Positions 9,310-17,812 of a stretch of 64,000 nt of DNA are shown in pieces. The position numbers and the translations under genes were made by a program. The stretch's first letter is position 1. Each line of letters starts with the position of its first letter. The stretch lies in NCBI RefSeq assembly GCF_016863115.1, contig NZ_BOOG01000002.1:33438-97437 (forward strand). Direction: 5' to 3'. Origin of the DNA: Sphaerimonospora thailandensis (GTDB lineage: Bacteria > Actinomycetota > Actinomycetes > Streptosporangiales > Streptosporangiaceae). The notes below the pieces were generated by a model. The model saw only the letters and a program-made list of their open reading frames with translations. It had not been told where the DNA came from and did not search any database.

Positions 9310-10110
9310 TCAGGCCGCGAGGGCGGCGAACTGACCGGGGGCGCGGCCGGGCCCGGCCGGGCCTCGGTATGCCTGCGCGATGTCCAGCCACTGATCGGCC
9401 TCGGCGCCGACGGCGGTCACCGCGAGATCGTCACGGTGGCGGCGCCTGGTCACGAGCAGGCAGAAGTCGACAGCCGGGCCGCTGACCCGCTGCTCCGCGT
9501 CAGCCGGGCCGAACTCCCAAAGCTCGCCGGAAGGCGCGGTGATCTCGAACCGGAACTGCGCGTCCGGCGCGGTCAGCCCGCGCGCCTGATAACCGAAGTC
9601 CCTGGTCAGCACGGCGAACCCGACCAGGTGCCGGAGCCGGTCCGTCCGCTCCGGCCGGACCCCCAGCGCGTCCGCGATGTCCTGCCCGTGCGCGAACAGC
9701 TCCATGATCCCGGCGCACGCGAGCACGGCCGGCGGCAGCGGGTTGACCAGCCACGGCACGGTCTCGCCCGCCGGAACGGCCGCGAGCGCCTCCACCGCGC
9801 TCACCCGCTGGGCCCGCCAGCGGGTGAGCAGATCCTCCGGGGTGTCGTCCGCGTAGGCCGCCAGCGCCGCGTTCACGGCCGCGTCGAAGCCGGCCTTGGC
9901 CTTGGCCGTCATCTCGCGGAACGCCGCCGCGTCGGAGGCTGCGGTCCCCGCCAGGCGGAAGATGAAGTCCAGGTGGGCGATCTGGTTCGCCACCGTCCAG
10001 CCGGGCGCCGGCGTGGGCAGCGCCCACTGTTCGGGACTGAGATCGGCCACCAGGCGGTCGACCTCGTCGCCCTCGGCCGTGAGGTCCTTGAGCACTTCTT
10101 CCAGTCGCAT
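9310..10110 (-). CDS. TIGR03084 / maleylpyruvate-isomerase-like (DinB-fold) protein
   Basis: Soluble 266-residue protein of the mycothiol-dependent maleylpyruvate isomerase/DinB four-helix superfamily. The N-terminal signature is [37 protein letters not shown]; the metal-site histidine of this fold is in the IAHLDF segment and a second in [12 protein letters not shown]. The C-terminal beta domain (about 190-255) is typical of the TIGR03083/03084 families. Start: ATG with GAGAGGACGGCAAAG upstream. It is the last gene of the minus-strand run that begins with the SigE-type sigma factor. Function in the pathway is unknown; a thiol-dependent isomerase or detoxification role is plausible. Confidence 0.7.
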   Translation of the reverse strand: MRLEEVLKDLTAEGDEVDRLVADLSPEQWALPTPAPGWTVANQIAHLDFIFRLAGTAASDAAAFREMTAKAKAGFDAAVNAALAAYADDTPEDLLTRWRAQRVSAVEALAAVPAGETVPWLVNPLPPAVLACAGIMELFAHGQDIADALGVRPERTDRLRHLVGFAVLTRDFGYQARGLTAPDAQFRFEITAPSGELWEFGPADAEQRVSGPAVDFCLLVTRRRHRDDLAVTAVGAEADQWLDIAQAYRGPAGPGRAPGQFAALAA

Positions 10111-10123
10111 CTTTGCCGTCCTC

Positions 10124-11137
10124 TCAGGAGATCGTGCGGGGTGTGAATGAGTCAGCGGAGGCGAACCGGCGGGCGGCCGCCAGGCTCGACCATGCGGTCA
10201 GCTCGACGAGCTCCCTGTCTCCGGGGGCGACGTCATCGGGCACGGCACGGCGGAACTCCTCGATGGCCTGCCGGTCGACCTGGTAGGAGGCCATGGCGGT
10301 CAGCAGAGCCAGGCGGCCGGCCGGACGATGGGCGGGCGCCAGACCGGCGGCGGCCTCCACCGCCCAGGCCCGGCCGAGACCCGGCGGAGCGCCGTCCCAC
10401 CCGCCGAGCCGTTCGACGACCAGTTCCCGGACCGGATCGGGTACGGCACGGCGGCCGGCGGCCTCGATCGCGGTGGCGGCCCGGGCGAAGGCGCCGGCGA
10501 GGTTCGCGGTGCGGCCGGCCCAGGACAGGTCGCCGGGCAGCGGCGCCTCGGGCAGCAGGCCGAGCGATTCGCCCGGCGGCGTTTCCCGTCGCGCGGCCGG
10601 GCGCATGACCAGGCCGAACAGGCGCATGAGGCCGGGGCGTGCCCGGGCGGGCAGCCGCGGAGGGAGCGGAGAGTCACCGAGGAAGACGTTGACCATCCGG
10701 TTCAGGTAGTGGAAGGTCAGGGCGACCCCGGCCAGCTCCGCGGCCGATTCCGTGGCCGCCTCCCGGTCCGGCGCGGCGGCGGGTTCCGGGGCCGCTTCCC
10801 GTTTCCCGGCGAGACCGCGCAGCGTCGCACGGTGCACGTCCACGCAGTACGGGCAGGAGTTGGCGGCCGAGACCCGCACCGCGACCGCTTCTTTGGCCGT
10901 CCGACCGGCCGCTCCACTGGTGAGCAGCGACTCCCGCAGCATCAGCCAGCAGGCGGCCAGGCATTCAGGAGCAGGCGAGTGCAGCGCCACGGGCGGCGCG
11001 AGCATGCCGAAGTCCCGTGCCATCTGGGCGTAGACCCGGGCGACGAGGTCCGGCGCCGCACCCGGCGGCACCGGTGAGACATGGCGGATCTGAGCCAGCG
11101 ATCCCCGCAGCATGAGGCGGGTGAGCAGCGCGCCCAT
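10124..11137 (-). CDS. AhpD/CMD-like peroxidase-fold protein
   Basis: Soluble protein of 337 residues with a carboxymuconolactone decarboxylase/AhpD core. The redox motif SCPYCVDVHRATLRG (CxxC plus His three residues later) is the AhpD signature, near residue 95. The remainder is helical and less conserved; a second copy of the fold without cysteines is possible in the C-terminal half. Its ATG lies two bases after the GMC oxidoreductase stop and has no clear ribosome binding site, so translational coupling is likely. A stop-to-start gap of 13 bases separates it from the next gene. Probably a redox partner or protective peroxidase for the enediyne pathway. Confidence 0.7.
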   Translation of the reverse strand: MGALLTRLMLRGSLAQIRHVSPVPPGAAPDLVARVYAQMARDFGMLAPPVALHSPAPECLAACWLMLRESLLTSGAAGRTAKEAVAVRVSAANSCPYCVDVHRATLRGLAGKREAAPEPAAAPDREAATESAAELAGVALTFHYLNRMVNVFLGDSPLPPRLPARARPGLMRLFGLVMRPAARRETPPGESLGLLPEAPLPGDLSWAGRTANLAGAFARAATAIEAAGRRAVPDPVRELVVERLGGWDGAPPGLGRAWAVEAAAGLAPAHRPAGRLALLTAMASYQVDRQAIEEFRRAVPDDVAPGDRELVELTAWSSLAAARRFASADSFTPRTIS

Positions 11138-11141
11138 CGCA

Positions 11142-12797
11142 CTACTCGCGCACCAGGCTCGGCACCAGCTCGGCGACGCCGCGCCGTCCGGCGGTGCCGC
11201 CGCCGGGGGCGGGCGCGCCGTACACGACGTCCACGCCGCGCTCCCGCGCGGCCCGAACGATGCCGGGGACGGCGCGCTCGGCGAGCGCGGCGATGGTCAT
11301 CGCGGGGTTGACGGTGAGCGCCCCCGGTACGGCAGAGCCGTCGGTGACGAAGATCCCGGGATGCCCGCGCAGCTCGTGACCGTCGTCCAGGGCCGAGGTC
11401 GCGGGGTCGTCGCCGATGCGGCAGGAGGCCAGCGGGTGCACTGTGTACGCGCCGACCACGTCGTTGGTCCAGGGCGTCACCGTGGCCAGGCCGTCACGCT
11501 CCAGGATGTCCTTCACGTCGGCGTCGGCCATCGCCCACGCGCGCAGCGTGTTCTCCGTGGGACGGTACCTGAGGCGCCCGACGCCGAGCATCTGCTGGGA
11601 GATCCGATCGGCGTTGCCCGCGGCGGGCGGCGGGCCGAACACTCCCTCGTTGTCGTCCTCGATCATCTGGAAGATGATGAGCCACGACTGCCAGCGCTTG
11701 AGCATCTCCTTCTTCTTGGCCCCGAACCAGGTCGGACCGGCCGTGTCGGCCACCTGGGCGAGGATGGTCCCGAGGCCGGGCGGGAAGTAGAGCTGCTCCA
11801 GGGAGTAGCGGGTGTATTCGGGCAGGGAGCCGTCGAGCCTGTCCCAGTTCGCCACGGTCGGTCCCTTGCCGATCTGGTTGGCGGCGTAGGCCAGGCCGTC
11901 CTCGCGGCCCAGACCGAGCACCTCGCGCACCCGGTCCTCGTTCAGCACCGCGGTGTTGAGCCGCTCCCCGTTGCCCGAGAAGTACCGTCCGACGGCGTGC
12001 GGCATCGTGCCCAGCTCCGCCTCACTGCGCTGCAGGATGACCGGCGTGGCGCCCGCTCCCGCCGAGAGAATGACGATCTTGGCGTCGATCGTCCCGCCTC
12101 CGGTGCGGATCCGGTAGTCCTCGTCGTCGATGAGGTCGTAGTGCACCCGGTAGGAGCCGTCGTCATTCCGGGAGATGCGCTGCACCTCGTGCAGGGGGCG
12201 GATCCGCGCACCGTGGGCGAGTGCCCCGGGCAGATAGTTGAGCAGCAGCGACTGCTTGGCGTCGAACCGGCACCCGGCCATCATCCAGTTGCAGTTCGTG
12301 CACCGGCCCCGGTCGATCGCGGCCGGGACCGGGTTGGCCGTACGACCCGCGTGATGGCAGGCTGCGGCCCACAGCCCGCCGGCGTAGGTGACGTCGCCCC
12401 AGCCCTGCTTGGTGATCTCGATCGACTCGGCCACCCGGTCGTACCACGGATCGAGCGTGTCGCGGCTGACTGCGACCGGCCACATCCGCCGCCCGATGCC
12501 GCCCCGGCGCTCGAAGACGAAGCGCGGCGCCCGGGGCATCGCGGCGAAGTAGACGACGCTGCCGCCGCCGACGCAGTTGCCGCCGAGCACGCTCATGCCG
12601 TCACCGGCGACGAAGTCGAAGATCCTGGTGTACGACGAGCCGAGCTTGAAATCGTGCTCGAACTCCTCGCTCTTCAGCCACGGGCCACGTTCGAGCACGA
12701 CGACGTCGGCGCCTCCGGCCGCGAGGTGATATGCGGCGATCGAACCGCCGAAGCCGCTTCCGACCACGAGGACGTCCGTACGTTCTGTACTGGTCAT
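11142..12797 (-). CDS. GMC-family FAD oxidoreductase
   Basis: Glucose-methanol-choline/cholesterol-oxidase-like flavoenzyme, 551 residues. FAD motif VLVVGSGFGGSIAAYHLAAGG at residues 8-28 with VVLERG after it; GGNCVGGGSVVYFAAMPRAP is the conserved GMC loop; the C-terminus has HPLASCRIGDD and DGSAVPGALTVNPAMT, holding the active-site His/Asn. The open frame extends upstream to 13199, but the ATG at 12797 overlaps the preceding stop as ATGA and starts at the FAD domain, so it is chosen. Oxidises an alcohol or dehydrogenates the core. Its position next to the 188-residue small protein recalls the E8/E9 pair of 9-membered enediyne clusters (from memory). Confidence 0.85.
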   Translation of the reverse strand: MTSTERTDVLVVGSGFGGSIAAYHLAAGGADVVVLERGPWLKSEEFEHDFKLGSSYTRIFDFVAGDGMSVLGGNCVGGGSVVYFAAMPRAPRFVFERRGGIGRRMWPVAVSRDTLDPWYDRVAESIEITKQGWGDVTYAGGLWAAACHHAGRTANPVPAAIDRGRCTNCNWMMAGCRFDAKQSLLLNYLPGALAHGARIRPLHEVQRISRNDDGSYRVHYDLIDDEDYRIRTGGGTIDAKIVILSAGAGATPVILQRSEAELGTMPHAVGRYFSGNGERLNTAVLNEDRVREVLGLGREDGLAYAANQIGKGPTVANWDRLDGSLPEYTRYSLEQLYFPPGLGTILAQVADTAGPTWFGAKKKEMLKRWQSWLIIFQMIEDDNEGVFGPPPAAGNADRISQQMLGVGRLRYRPTENTLRAWAMADADVKDILERDGLATVTPWTNDVVGAYTVHPLASCRIGDDPATSALDDGHELRGHPGIFVTDGSAVPGALTVNPAMTIAALAERAVPGIVRAARERGVDVVYGAPAPGGGTAGRRGVAELVPSLVRE

Positions 12798-13360
12798 GCG
12801 GGGCTCCCTGAGGGGGTCGTGTCCGGGTGCGTGCGAGCCAGCGGCCTGCCGTACGAGAACGCGGGGAAGCGCCACAGCCGGTCCGGGCCGGGCGCGGTGA
12901 CGCCCATCGCGGCCAGGCCGGGGTGTCCCGACGCGATCGCGTCGGCGGTGTGCAGGTGGGCCGCGGAATCGAAGGCCATGTTGCTGAACAGGGTGAGCAG
13001 GACCCAGAACTCCTTCTCCGGATGAGCGGGCGAGACCAGTCGCCCGACCAGCGCGGTCCGGTGCTCGAAGGAGAGCGCGACGAACGGCGGCACCGACTCG
13101 TCGACAGCCAGGTCGTGCTCCTCGGCGTAGGAGCGGGCGTGGTCGTTCAGCAGGCGGGCGTAGTCGTCCAGGCCCTCCGTGACGCCGGTCGCGTCCCACT
13201 CCAGCAGTTCGATCGCGCCGGCCGCCACCGCGCCACCGCCCGGGGCGGCGCCGGCCACCGCCCTGTCCCCGTCGAACCGCTTCTCACCGGGGACGATCGT
13301 GTCCGCGAACGCCTCCAACGTCGTCGTCCTGACCTGCTGTTCGGCTGAGCTTGGCGGCAT
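12794..13360 (-). CDS. Small subunit-like protein partnered with GMC oxidoreductase (DUF5987-like)
   Basis: 188-residue protein without signal peptide (alternative hydrophobic stretches absent). The opening TTLEAFADTIVPGEKRFDGDRAV resembles gluconate 2-dehydrogenase subunit 3-type partners of GMC enzymes, and the C-terminal part carries a FWVLLTLFSNMAFDSAAHLHTA segment. It overlaps the GMC gene by four bases, which supports a complex. Start at 13360 is preceded by GAGGGGACGTCC. It equals the E8-type unknown of 9-membered enediyne clusters in position; that equivalence is recalled, not tested. Confidence 0.65.
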   Translation of the reverse strand: MPPSSAEQQVRTTTLEAFADTIVPGEKRFDGDRAVAGAAPGGGAVAAGAIELLEWDATGVTEGLDDYARLLNDHARSYAEEHDLAVDESVPPFVALSFEHRTALVGRLVSPAHPEKEFWVLLTLFSNMAFDSAAHLHTADAIASGHPGLAAMGVTAPGPDRLWRFPAFSYGRPLARTHPDTTPSGSPA

Positions 13361-13377
13361 GGACGTCCCCTCGTTTC

Positions 13378-13935
13378 TCAGTTCGGCTCAGGTTCCCTAC
13401 ATGGTCCGGGCATCGCCTGGCCGGGCGCATCTTTCGCGTTGCCGTCATCGGCGAGCGCCGAGCGGAGGGCGGCCAGCGCGCGGACGGTCTGGCTGCGCAC
13501 GGTCGAGCCCTCGCTGCCCATCACCCCGGCGGTCTCCTCCACACTGCGGTCCTCCCAGTAGCGCAGGACGACGGCGGTCCGCTGCCGGGGACCGAGGGCG
13601 GCCAGCGCGTTCATCAGGAGCAGGCGGTCGACCACGCGCGCGTACGGATCGGGCGACGGCTCCGGCTCCGGCGGCCGCTCGTGGAGGACCTCGCGGGACC
13701 ACCGGTGCGTTCTGCGGTCGCTGCTGATCAGTCGGATCATCACGGCCCGGGCATATCCGGTGATCTTGTCACGCCGTTCCAGGTTGTCCCAGTGCCGATG
13801 GATCGCCATCAGGGTCCGCTGCACGAGGTCCTCGGCCTCGTGCCAGTCGGACGAGAGCAGGAACGCGGCCCGCCGCAGCGCCGGCCTGGCCTCCTTCACG
13901 TAGCGCGAGAACTCGTCGTCGCGAGCCTCGGCCAT
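13378..13935 (-). CDS. SigE-family ECF sigma factor
   Basis: 185-residue ECF sigma factor of the actinobacterial SigE group (TIGR02983-like). Region 2 is FSRYVKEARPALRRAAFLLSS and EAEDLVQRTLMAIHRHWDNL; region 4 is LGPRQRTAVVLRYWEDRSVEETAGVMG with HTH continuing to about residue 160. It leads the minus-strand run sigma, small protein, GMC oxidoreductase, AhpD-like, TIGR03084-type, with 17 bases to the next gene. No anti-sigma gene is adjacent. May drive its own operon or link the cluster to stress signals. Confidence 0.82.
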   Translation of the reverse strand: MAEARDDEFSRYVKEARPALRRAAFLLSSDWHEAEDLVQRTLMAIHRHWDNLERRDKITGYARAVMIRLISSDRRTHRWSREVLHERPPEPEPSPDPYARVVDRLLLMNALAALGPRQRTAVVLRYWEDRSVEETAGVMGSEGSTVRSQTVRALAALRSALADDGNAKDAPGQAMPGPCREPEPN

Positions 13936-14457
13936 CTCCGCTCACACTCCAAAGACAGGGGGGGACGGGGCTTCTCAGGGGGCAGGACTTCTCCTTCACC
14001 CGGTGCATTCAGCATTGGGTTCGATCACGTGGCGTCACAACCCCTATCGCACGCCCTTACCACAAGTCAGGGGTGCCTCTGGCGCCGGAGGCGCGCCTAC
14101 GATCACCGGGTGAGGGAAATGAGGGCGAAAGACCGCCCGGACGGCCGGCACCATTCCGGTCGCCGCCCGGGCGAATATTCCCCTGGTGACCGGGTGACTA
14201 CGGAGAATATTTTCCGAGAAATCCGATCCACCCGTGCAGCATTCCTATCCGTTCGGCACGTGTAAATAGCGGAAAAGGTCGATCGTCACCACGGCGAAAA
14301 GGCCGGTCAATCCCCCCCGCACCCATCGGACGGCATTCATGCCAGCACTACTGCCTGCCATTTCTCCAGATACATGCGGAGCGTAACGGATCGGTCACTC
14401 GTATACCGAGGCATGGAACATGAGCTGATACGACACTTCCACGTAAAGGGAGGAGTA
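13936..14457. other. 522-bp divergent intergenic region
   Basis: Holds the divergent promoters for the SigE-type sigma factor (minus) and the AraC regulator (plus). Its AT content rises towards 14,200-14,450, well above the flanks. One short hairpin (GCCTC...GAGGC, near 14,071-14,088) is visible. No convincing ORF is present: the frame open from 13,351 to 14,265 is antisense to the sigma gene and lacks protein-like features. Confidence 0.6.
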
Positions 14458-15279
14458 ATGGACGATGTCATCACCACGGCCGTTCTTCGGGTTGTCGAGG
14501 ACATGCAGGAAAATCTGGGGGAACCGCTCACCATCGATGACCTGGCACGCACCGCGATGTTCAGTAAATTTCATTTCTCCCGGATCTTCCAGCGGGTCAC
14601 CGGCCTTTCCCCCGGCCGGTTCCTGTCAGCCGTACGGCTGCGCGAGGCCAAGCGCCTGCTGACCTCGACCACGCTGACCGTCACCGACATCAGCCACCGG
14701 GTCGGTTACTCCAGCGTCGGCACCTTCAGCTCCCGGTTCGCCGGCAGCGTCGGCCTCTCTCCGAGCAGATACCGCCGCTTCGAGAGCCTCACCCCGCCGG
14801 AACACCGCGCCGCAGCCCCGGGACACCACGCCACGACCCCGGGACACCGCGCCACGACCCCGGGGACCACGACGACCCCGGGAACCACGACGACCACCGT
14901 CCGAGGACTGATCTCCTCACCGCTCGACGACCGTCCCGTCTTCGCCGGCCTGTTTCCCGACAGCATCCTGGAGGGCTGGCCGATCAGGTACACCGTCCTG
15001 TCCCGGCCCGGGCCGTACGTGCTGAAGGACGTGCCCGAGGGCACGTGGCACCTGATCGTGCAATCGGCCGCGGCCGGCCGTGAGGACGCCATCGAGCACC
15101 CGGCCCGCGGCGACGAGGGACTGTGCATCGGACGGCACGGGCCGATAACGGTCCAGCCCGGTGCCGCCGCCACCGCGCACGCGGACATCCGGCTCAGGCC
15201 GATGAGCGTGCTCGACCCTCCGGTGCTGCTCGCGCTGCGCGAGCTGGTGGCGGCGGAACTGGCGGGTGTCAGGAACTGA
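14458..15279 (+). CDS. AraC-family transcriptional regulator
   Basis: 273-residue regulator with the DNA-binding domain at the N-terminus: two HTH motifs in about residues 3-100 (LTIDDLARTAMFSKFHFSRI, FQRVTGLSPGRFLSAVRLREAKRLL and VTDISHRVGYSSVGTFSSRF). A low-complexity Pro/Gly/Thr/Ala linker (ATTPGHRATTPGTTTTPG) follows at about 120-145, then a C-terminal domain of about 125 residues with SPLDDRPVFAGLFPDSI, possibly a ligand sensor. Start: ATG at 14458 has GGGAGGAG four bases upstream; earlier ATGs at 14413 and 14374 lack one. Ends eight bases from the convergent P450 gene. Likely cluster-situated control. Confidence 0.85.
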   Translation: MDDVITTAVLRVVEDMQENLGEPLTIDDLARTAMFSKFHFSRIFQRVTGLSPGRFLSAVRLREAKRLLTSTTLTVTDISHRVGYSSVGTFSSRFAGSVGLSPSRYRRFESLTPPEHRAAAPGHHATTPGHRATTPGTTTTPGTTTTTVRGLISSPLDDRPVFAGLFPDSILEGWPIRYTVLSRPGPYVLKDVPEGTWHLIVQSAAAGREDAIEHPARGDEGLCIGRHGPITVQPGAAATAHADIRLRPMSVLDPPVLLALRELVAAELAGVRN

Positions 15280-15287
15280 TCGACACC

Positions 15288-16658
15288 TCAGACGCGGACG
15301 CCGCGGGCCGCGTGCACGGACATCGGCAGCCCTCCGAGCACCCGGAGCGACAGCATGGCCTCCGGGACCGGCAGGTGGCCGGGCATACCGGAGAGCCGCA
15401 GATCCCGGGCGACCATGGCGGTCACGAAGGCGGCCTCCATCATGCCGAGATGACTTCCGACGCAGAACCGTGGGCCGGCGCCGAACGGGATGTACGCGTA
15501 TCGGGGGCGGCCCGCCGGCGCATCCGGGTCGAACCGTTCTGGGGCGAACCGGTCGGGCTCGTCCCAGAACGCCGGATGCCGGTGCAGCGTGTAGGGGCTG
15601 ATGAGGACGTCCGACCCGGCCGGCACGTGATAGCCGCCCACCTCGTCGTCCCGCAGGGCCCGCCGGGGCAGCATCCACACGGGCGGGTAGAGGCGCATGG
15701 CCTCCTCGATCACCATGGCCGTGTAGCGCAGCCGGGGAAGGTCCTCATGCGTCGGGAGCCGGTCGCCCAGCACCTCGACGGCCTCGACGTGCAGCCGTTC
15801 CCGCACGTCCGGATGCCGGTCCAGCAGATGGAAGGTCCATGACAGCGTGCTCGCCGTCGTCTCGTGCCCGGCCAGCAGCAGCGTGACCAGTTCGTCGCGC
15901 ATCCGCCGCCGGCCGACCCGGGGGTCGGCCTCCTCCCGGGTCGAGGCGATCAGGCGGGACACCAGGTCGTCGCCGTCGCCCCGGCGCAGGCGGTCGGCCA
16001 CCAGGTGGTCGACGACGCGCTGCAGGTATCCGCGGGCCCGGCGGAACCGGAGCTGCCTGCGCAGCGGAACCCACATCGGCACCATGCCGAGCGTCACCAT
16101 CTCGAACATGGCCTGGTCCTGCACCGCCTCGAACGCGTGGCCGATCGAGCCGAAGGCGTCGAGGTCGGCGTCGAGCAGGGTGCGGCCCAGCACACCGAGG
16201 CTGAGCCCGGTCATCTCCGCGACCACGTCGACCGGGGCTCCGCCGATCCGCGTGCGCAGCCGGTCCACCAGCTTGGCCGCCTCCTCCGCGATGACGGCGT
16301 CCTGCCGGGCGATCCGTTTGTTCTGGAACACCGGCTGGATCATCCGCCGCTGCTTGCGCCACAGCTCACCCTCGCTGGTCAACAGCCCGTCCCCGATGGC
16401 GCGCCGCGCCTGGACCAGGCCGACGCCCTTGTGGTAGTTGACGCTGTTGTCGGCCAGCACCTGCTTGGCGTGATCGGGATGGTTGAAGAAATAGAGGGTC
16501 TTGGGACCGACGGACAGCCGGACCGCGTCGCCGTACGTCGCGGCCAGCGACATCAGGCCGAGCCGGTCCCGCGCCAGCTTGTGGTAGAGCATCGGGCCCG
16601 CGGTGCGGGGCGGCCCCGGGGGCACCCGGCGGCGGGCGGCGGCGTGCTGCGCGCTCAC
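15288..16658 (-). CDS. Cytochrome P450
   Basis: 456-residue haem monooxygenase, soluble, with the long CYP102/CYP197-like architecture rather than the usual 400-residue Streptomyces form. I-helix oxygen motif LLLAGHETTASTLSW, K-helix EEAMRLYPP (ExxR), PERF motif FAPERFDPD and haem-binding FGAGPRFCVGSHLG are all present. The start GTG overlaps the flavin reductase stop (GTGA), so the two are co-translated. In 9-membered enediyne clusters an E7 P450 sits next to the E6 flavin reductase, matching this arrangement. Probably oxygenates the enediyne core. Ferredoxin partners are not in the window. Confidence 0.9.
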   Translation of the reverse strand: MSAQHAAARRRVPPGPPRTAGPMLYHKLARDRLGLMSLAATYGDAVRLSVGPKTLYFFNHPDHAKQVLADNSVNYHKGVGLVQARRAIGDGLLTSEGELWRKQRRMIQPVFQNKRIARQDAVIAEEAAKLVDRLRTRIGGAPVDVVAEMTGLSLGVLGRTLLDADLDAFGSIGHAFEAVQDQAMFEMVTLGMVPMWVPLRRQLRFRRARGYLQRVVDHLVADRLRRGDGDDLVSRLIASTREEADPRVGRRRMRDELVTLLLAGHETTASTLSWTFHLLDRHPDVRERLHVEAVEVLGDRLPTHEDLPRLRYTAMVIEEAMRLYPPVWMLPRRALRDDEVGGYHVPAGSDVLISPYTLHRHPAFWDEPDRFAPERFDPDAPAGRPRYAYIPFGAGPRFCVGSHLGMMEAAFVTAMVARDLRLSGMPGHLPVPEAMLSLRVLGGLPMSVHAARGVRV

Positions 16659-17182
16659 GCGGTCACCTCGACCCGCTCCGGAGTGATCTGGCGGAACCCG
16701 CTGCGGAAGACGACCAGGGGCTCACGGTCGGGCCGCTGGTCGAGCCACAGCACCTTGCCGAGGAAGATGGTGTGGTCCCCGCCGTCGTGGGCGGCCGTCA
16801 GTTCGCATTCGAAGCGGGCCAGCGCCCCGCTGAGCAGCGGGGCGCCGGTCAGCGAACCGGGCAGCCAGTCGACGTGTTCGAACTGGGCCGCGCCCAGCGA
16901 CCGCGAACGGTCCGCGAAGTGCCTGGCCTCGGCCTCCTGATGGGAGGCCAGCACATTGACCCCGAAACGACCCGCCATGCTGAGGCATCTGTGCATGACC
17001 GCGCACCGGTCGACACAGACCAGCACGAGCGCGGGATCGAGGGAGACCGAGGCGAAGGAGTTCGCCGTCATGGCGTGCGGGACGGGGTCGCCGGTCGTCA
17101 CCACCGTGACGCCGGTGGCGAACGTCCCGAACGCCCGCCGCAGGGACTTCTGGTCCGAAAGGATGGAGTCGGGCACGTTCAC
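16655..17182 (-). CDS. Flavin reductase (HpaC/SgcE6-like)
   Basis: Short-chain flavin reductase, 175 residues, that would supply FMNH2 or FADH2 to the flavin hydroxylases of the cluster. The FMN-binding fold is visible as FATGVTVVTTGDPVPHAMTA then SFASVSLDPALVLVCVDR, and GRFGVNVLASHQEAEARHFA. Start: a GTG at 17182 lies five bases after AGGAGG; the upstream GTG at 17200 has that same AGGAGG inside its coding sequence and is rejected. It overlaps the P450 start by four bases. SgcE6 of the C-1027 pathway serves SgcC-type hydroxylases; here the oxygenases are 11-13 kb away. Confidence 0.88.
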   Translation of the reverse strand: MNVPDSILSDQKSLRRAFGTFATGVTVVTTGDPVPHAMTANSFASVSLDPALVLVCVDRCAVMHRCLSMAGRFGVNVLASHQEAEARHFADRSRSLGAAQFEHVDWLPGSLTGAPLLSGALARFECELTAAHDGGDHTIFLGKVLWLDQRPDREPLVVFRSGFRQITPERVEVTA

Positions 17183-17189
17183 GCTGACC

Positions 17190-17255
17190 TCCTGGCTCAC
17201 TGTCCTGGCTCACTGTCCTGGCTCCCTGGCCTTACTCACTGTCCTGACTCACTGG
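17190..17255. repeat. Short imperfect tandem repeats upstream of flavin reductase
   Basis: Three to four imperfect copies of a roughly 13-14-bp unit (CTCACTGTCCTGG) fill the space just before the flavin reductase ribosome binding site. On the coding strand each contains CCAGGACAGTGAG. They could be slippage products, and they repeat an SD-like CCAGGA several times. Confidence 0.7.
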
Positions 17256-17290
17256 CGGGATCCGCGCCCGGGCCGGGTCCCGTAGATCTT

Positions 17291-17326
17291 CGTGGTCTTC
17301 CGCGGTCACTACCGCGAAGATCCACG
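17291..17326. other. Imperfect 16-bp inverted repeat after the thioesterase gene
   Basis: Arms CGTGGTCTTCCGCGGT and ACCGCGAAGATCCACG pair with two single-base bulges around a CACT loop, ten bases past the thioesterase stop. It may partially terminate the warhead operon before the flavin reductase/P450 genes, or stabilise the 3' end. Confidence 0.5.
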
Positions 17327-17335
17327 GGAGACTCC

Positions 17336-17809
17336 CTACAGCGCGTATGGTTCGAGGGCCTTGACCAGCGACTCGGGGACCAGGGAGGGGGCCGTACGGG
17401 TGTTCGGTCCCCGCATGCACGCCACCCGCTGCCTGCCGCGGGCGACGAGGGTCTCGGTCCTGCCGCCTGTGCCTTCGTCCCGGTCTACGTCGGGACGGTC
17501 TCCATCCGCACGGTTCAGCCGCACGTAGTCGAAGCTGAACTCGAGTTGGGTCTGGGTGAGATCGACCAGGCGCATCCTGATGGACAGTTCGTCGAAGGCG
17601 GTGATCTCGGCGAAGAACTCGCAGTCGACCTTGAGCGTGAACAGCTTCAGGTCGTCCTGCAGGTCCGCCAGCACCTCCGGCGCCCGCTGCTTGAGGAACA
17701 TCTCCCGGCAGCGCCCCTGCCATCGCAGATAGTTGACGTAGTACACGTTGCCGACGAGGTTGGTCTCCTCGAAGCCCACTGTGTGCGTGTATTCGAAGTA
17801 GTTCGCCAT
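17336..17809 (-). CDS. Enediyne thioesterase (hot-dog fold, TEBC/SgcE10 type)
   Basis: 157-residue hot-dog thioesterase that releases the linear polyene from the enediyne PKS. The signature GFEETNLVGNVYYVNYLRWQ corresponds to the active-site helix of CalE7/DynE7/SgcE10-type enzymes; the family lacks the usual acidic residue and uses an Arg/Asn-based site, and ARN-type contacts are plausible here. The last 25 residues are an unusual Arg/Thr-rich tail. Start ATG lies three bases after the PKS stop, so the pair is coupled. Diagnostic with the PKS for an enediyne cluster. Confidence 0.93.
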   Translation of the reverse strand: MANYFEYTHTVGFEETNLVGNVYYVNYLRWQGRCREMFLKQRAPEVLADLQDDLKLFTLKVDCEFFAEITAFDELSIRMRLVDLTQTQLEFSFDYVRLNRADGDRPDVDRDEGTGGRTETLVARGRQRVACMRGPNTRTAPSLVPESLVKALEPYAL

Positions 17810-17812
17810 GGG

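Noticed and set aside
11142..13199. Longer GMC oxidoreductase of 685 residues
   Set aside because: The extra N-terminus overlaps the upstream gene in another frame; the FAD motif begins just after the ATG at 12797.
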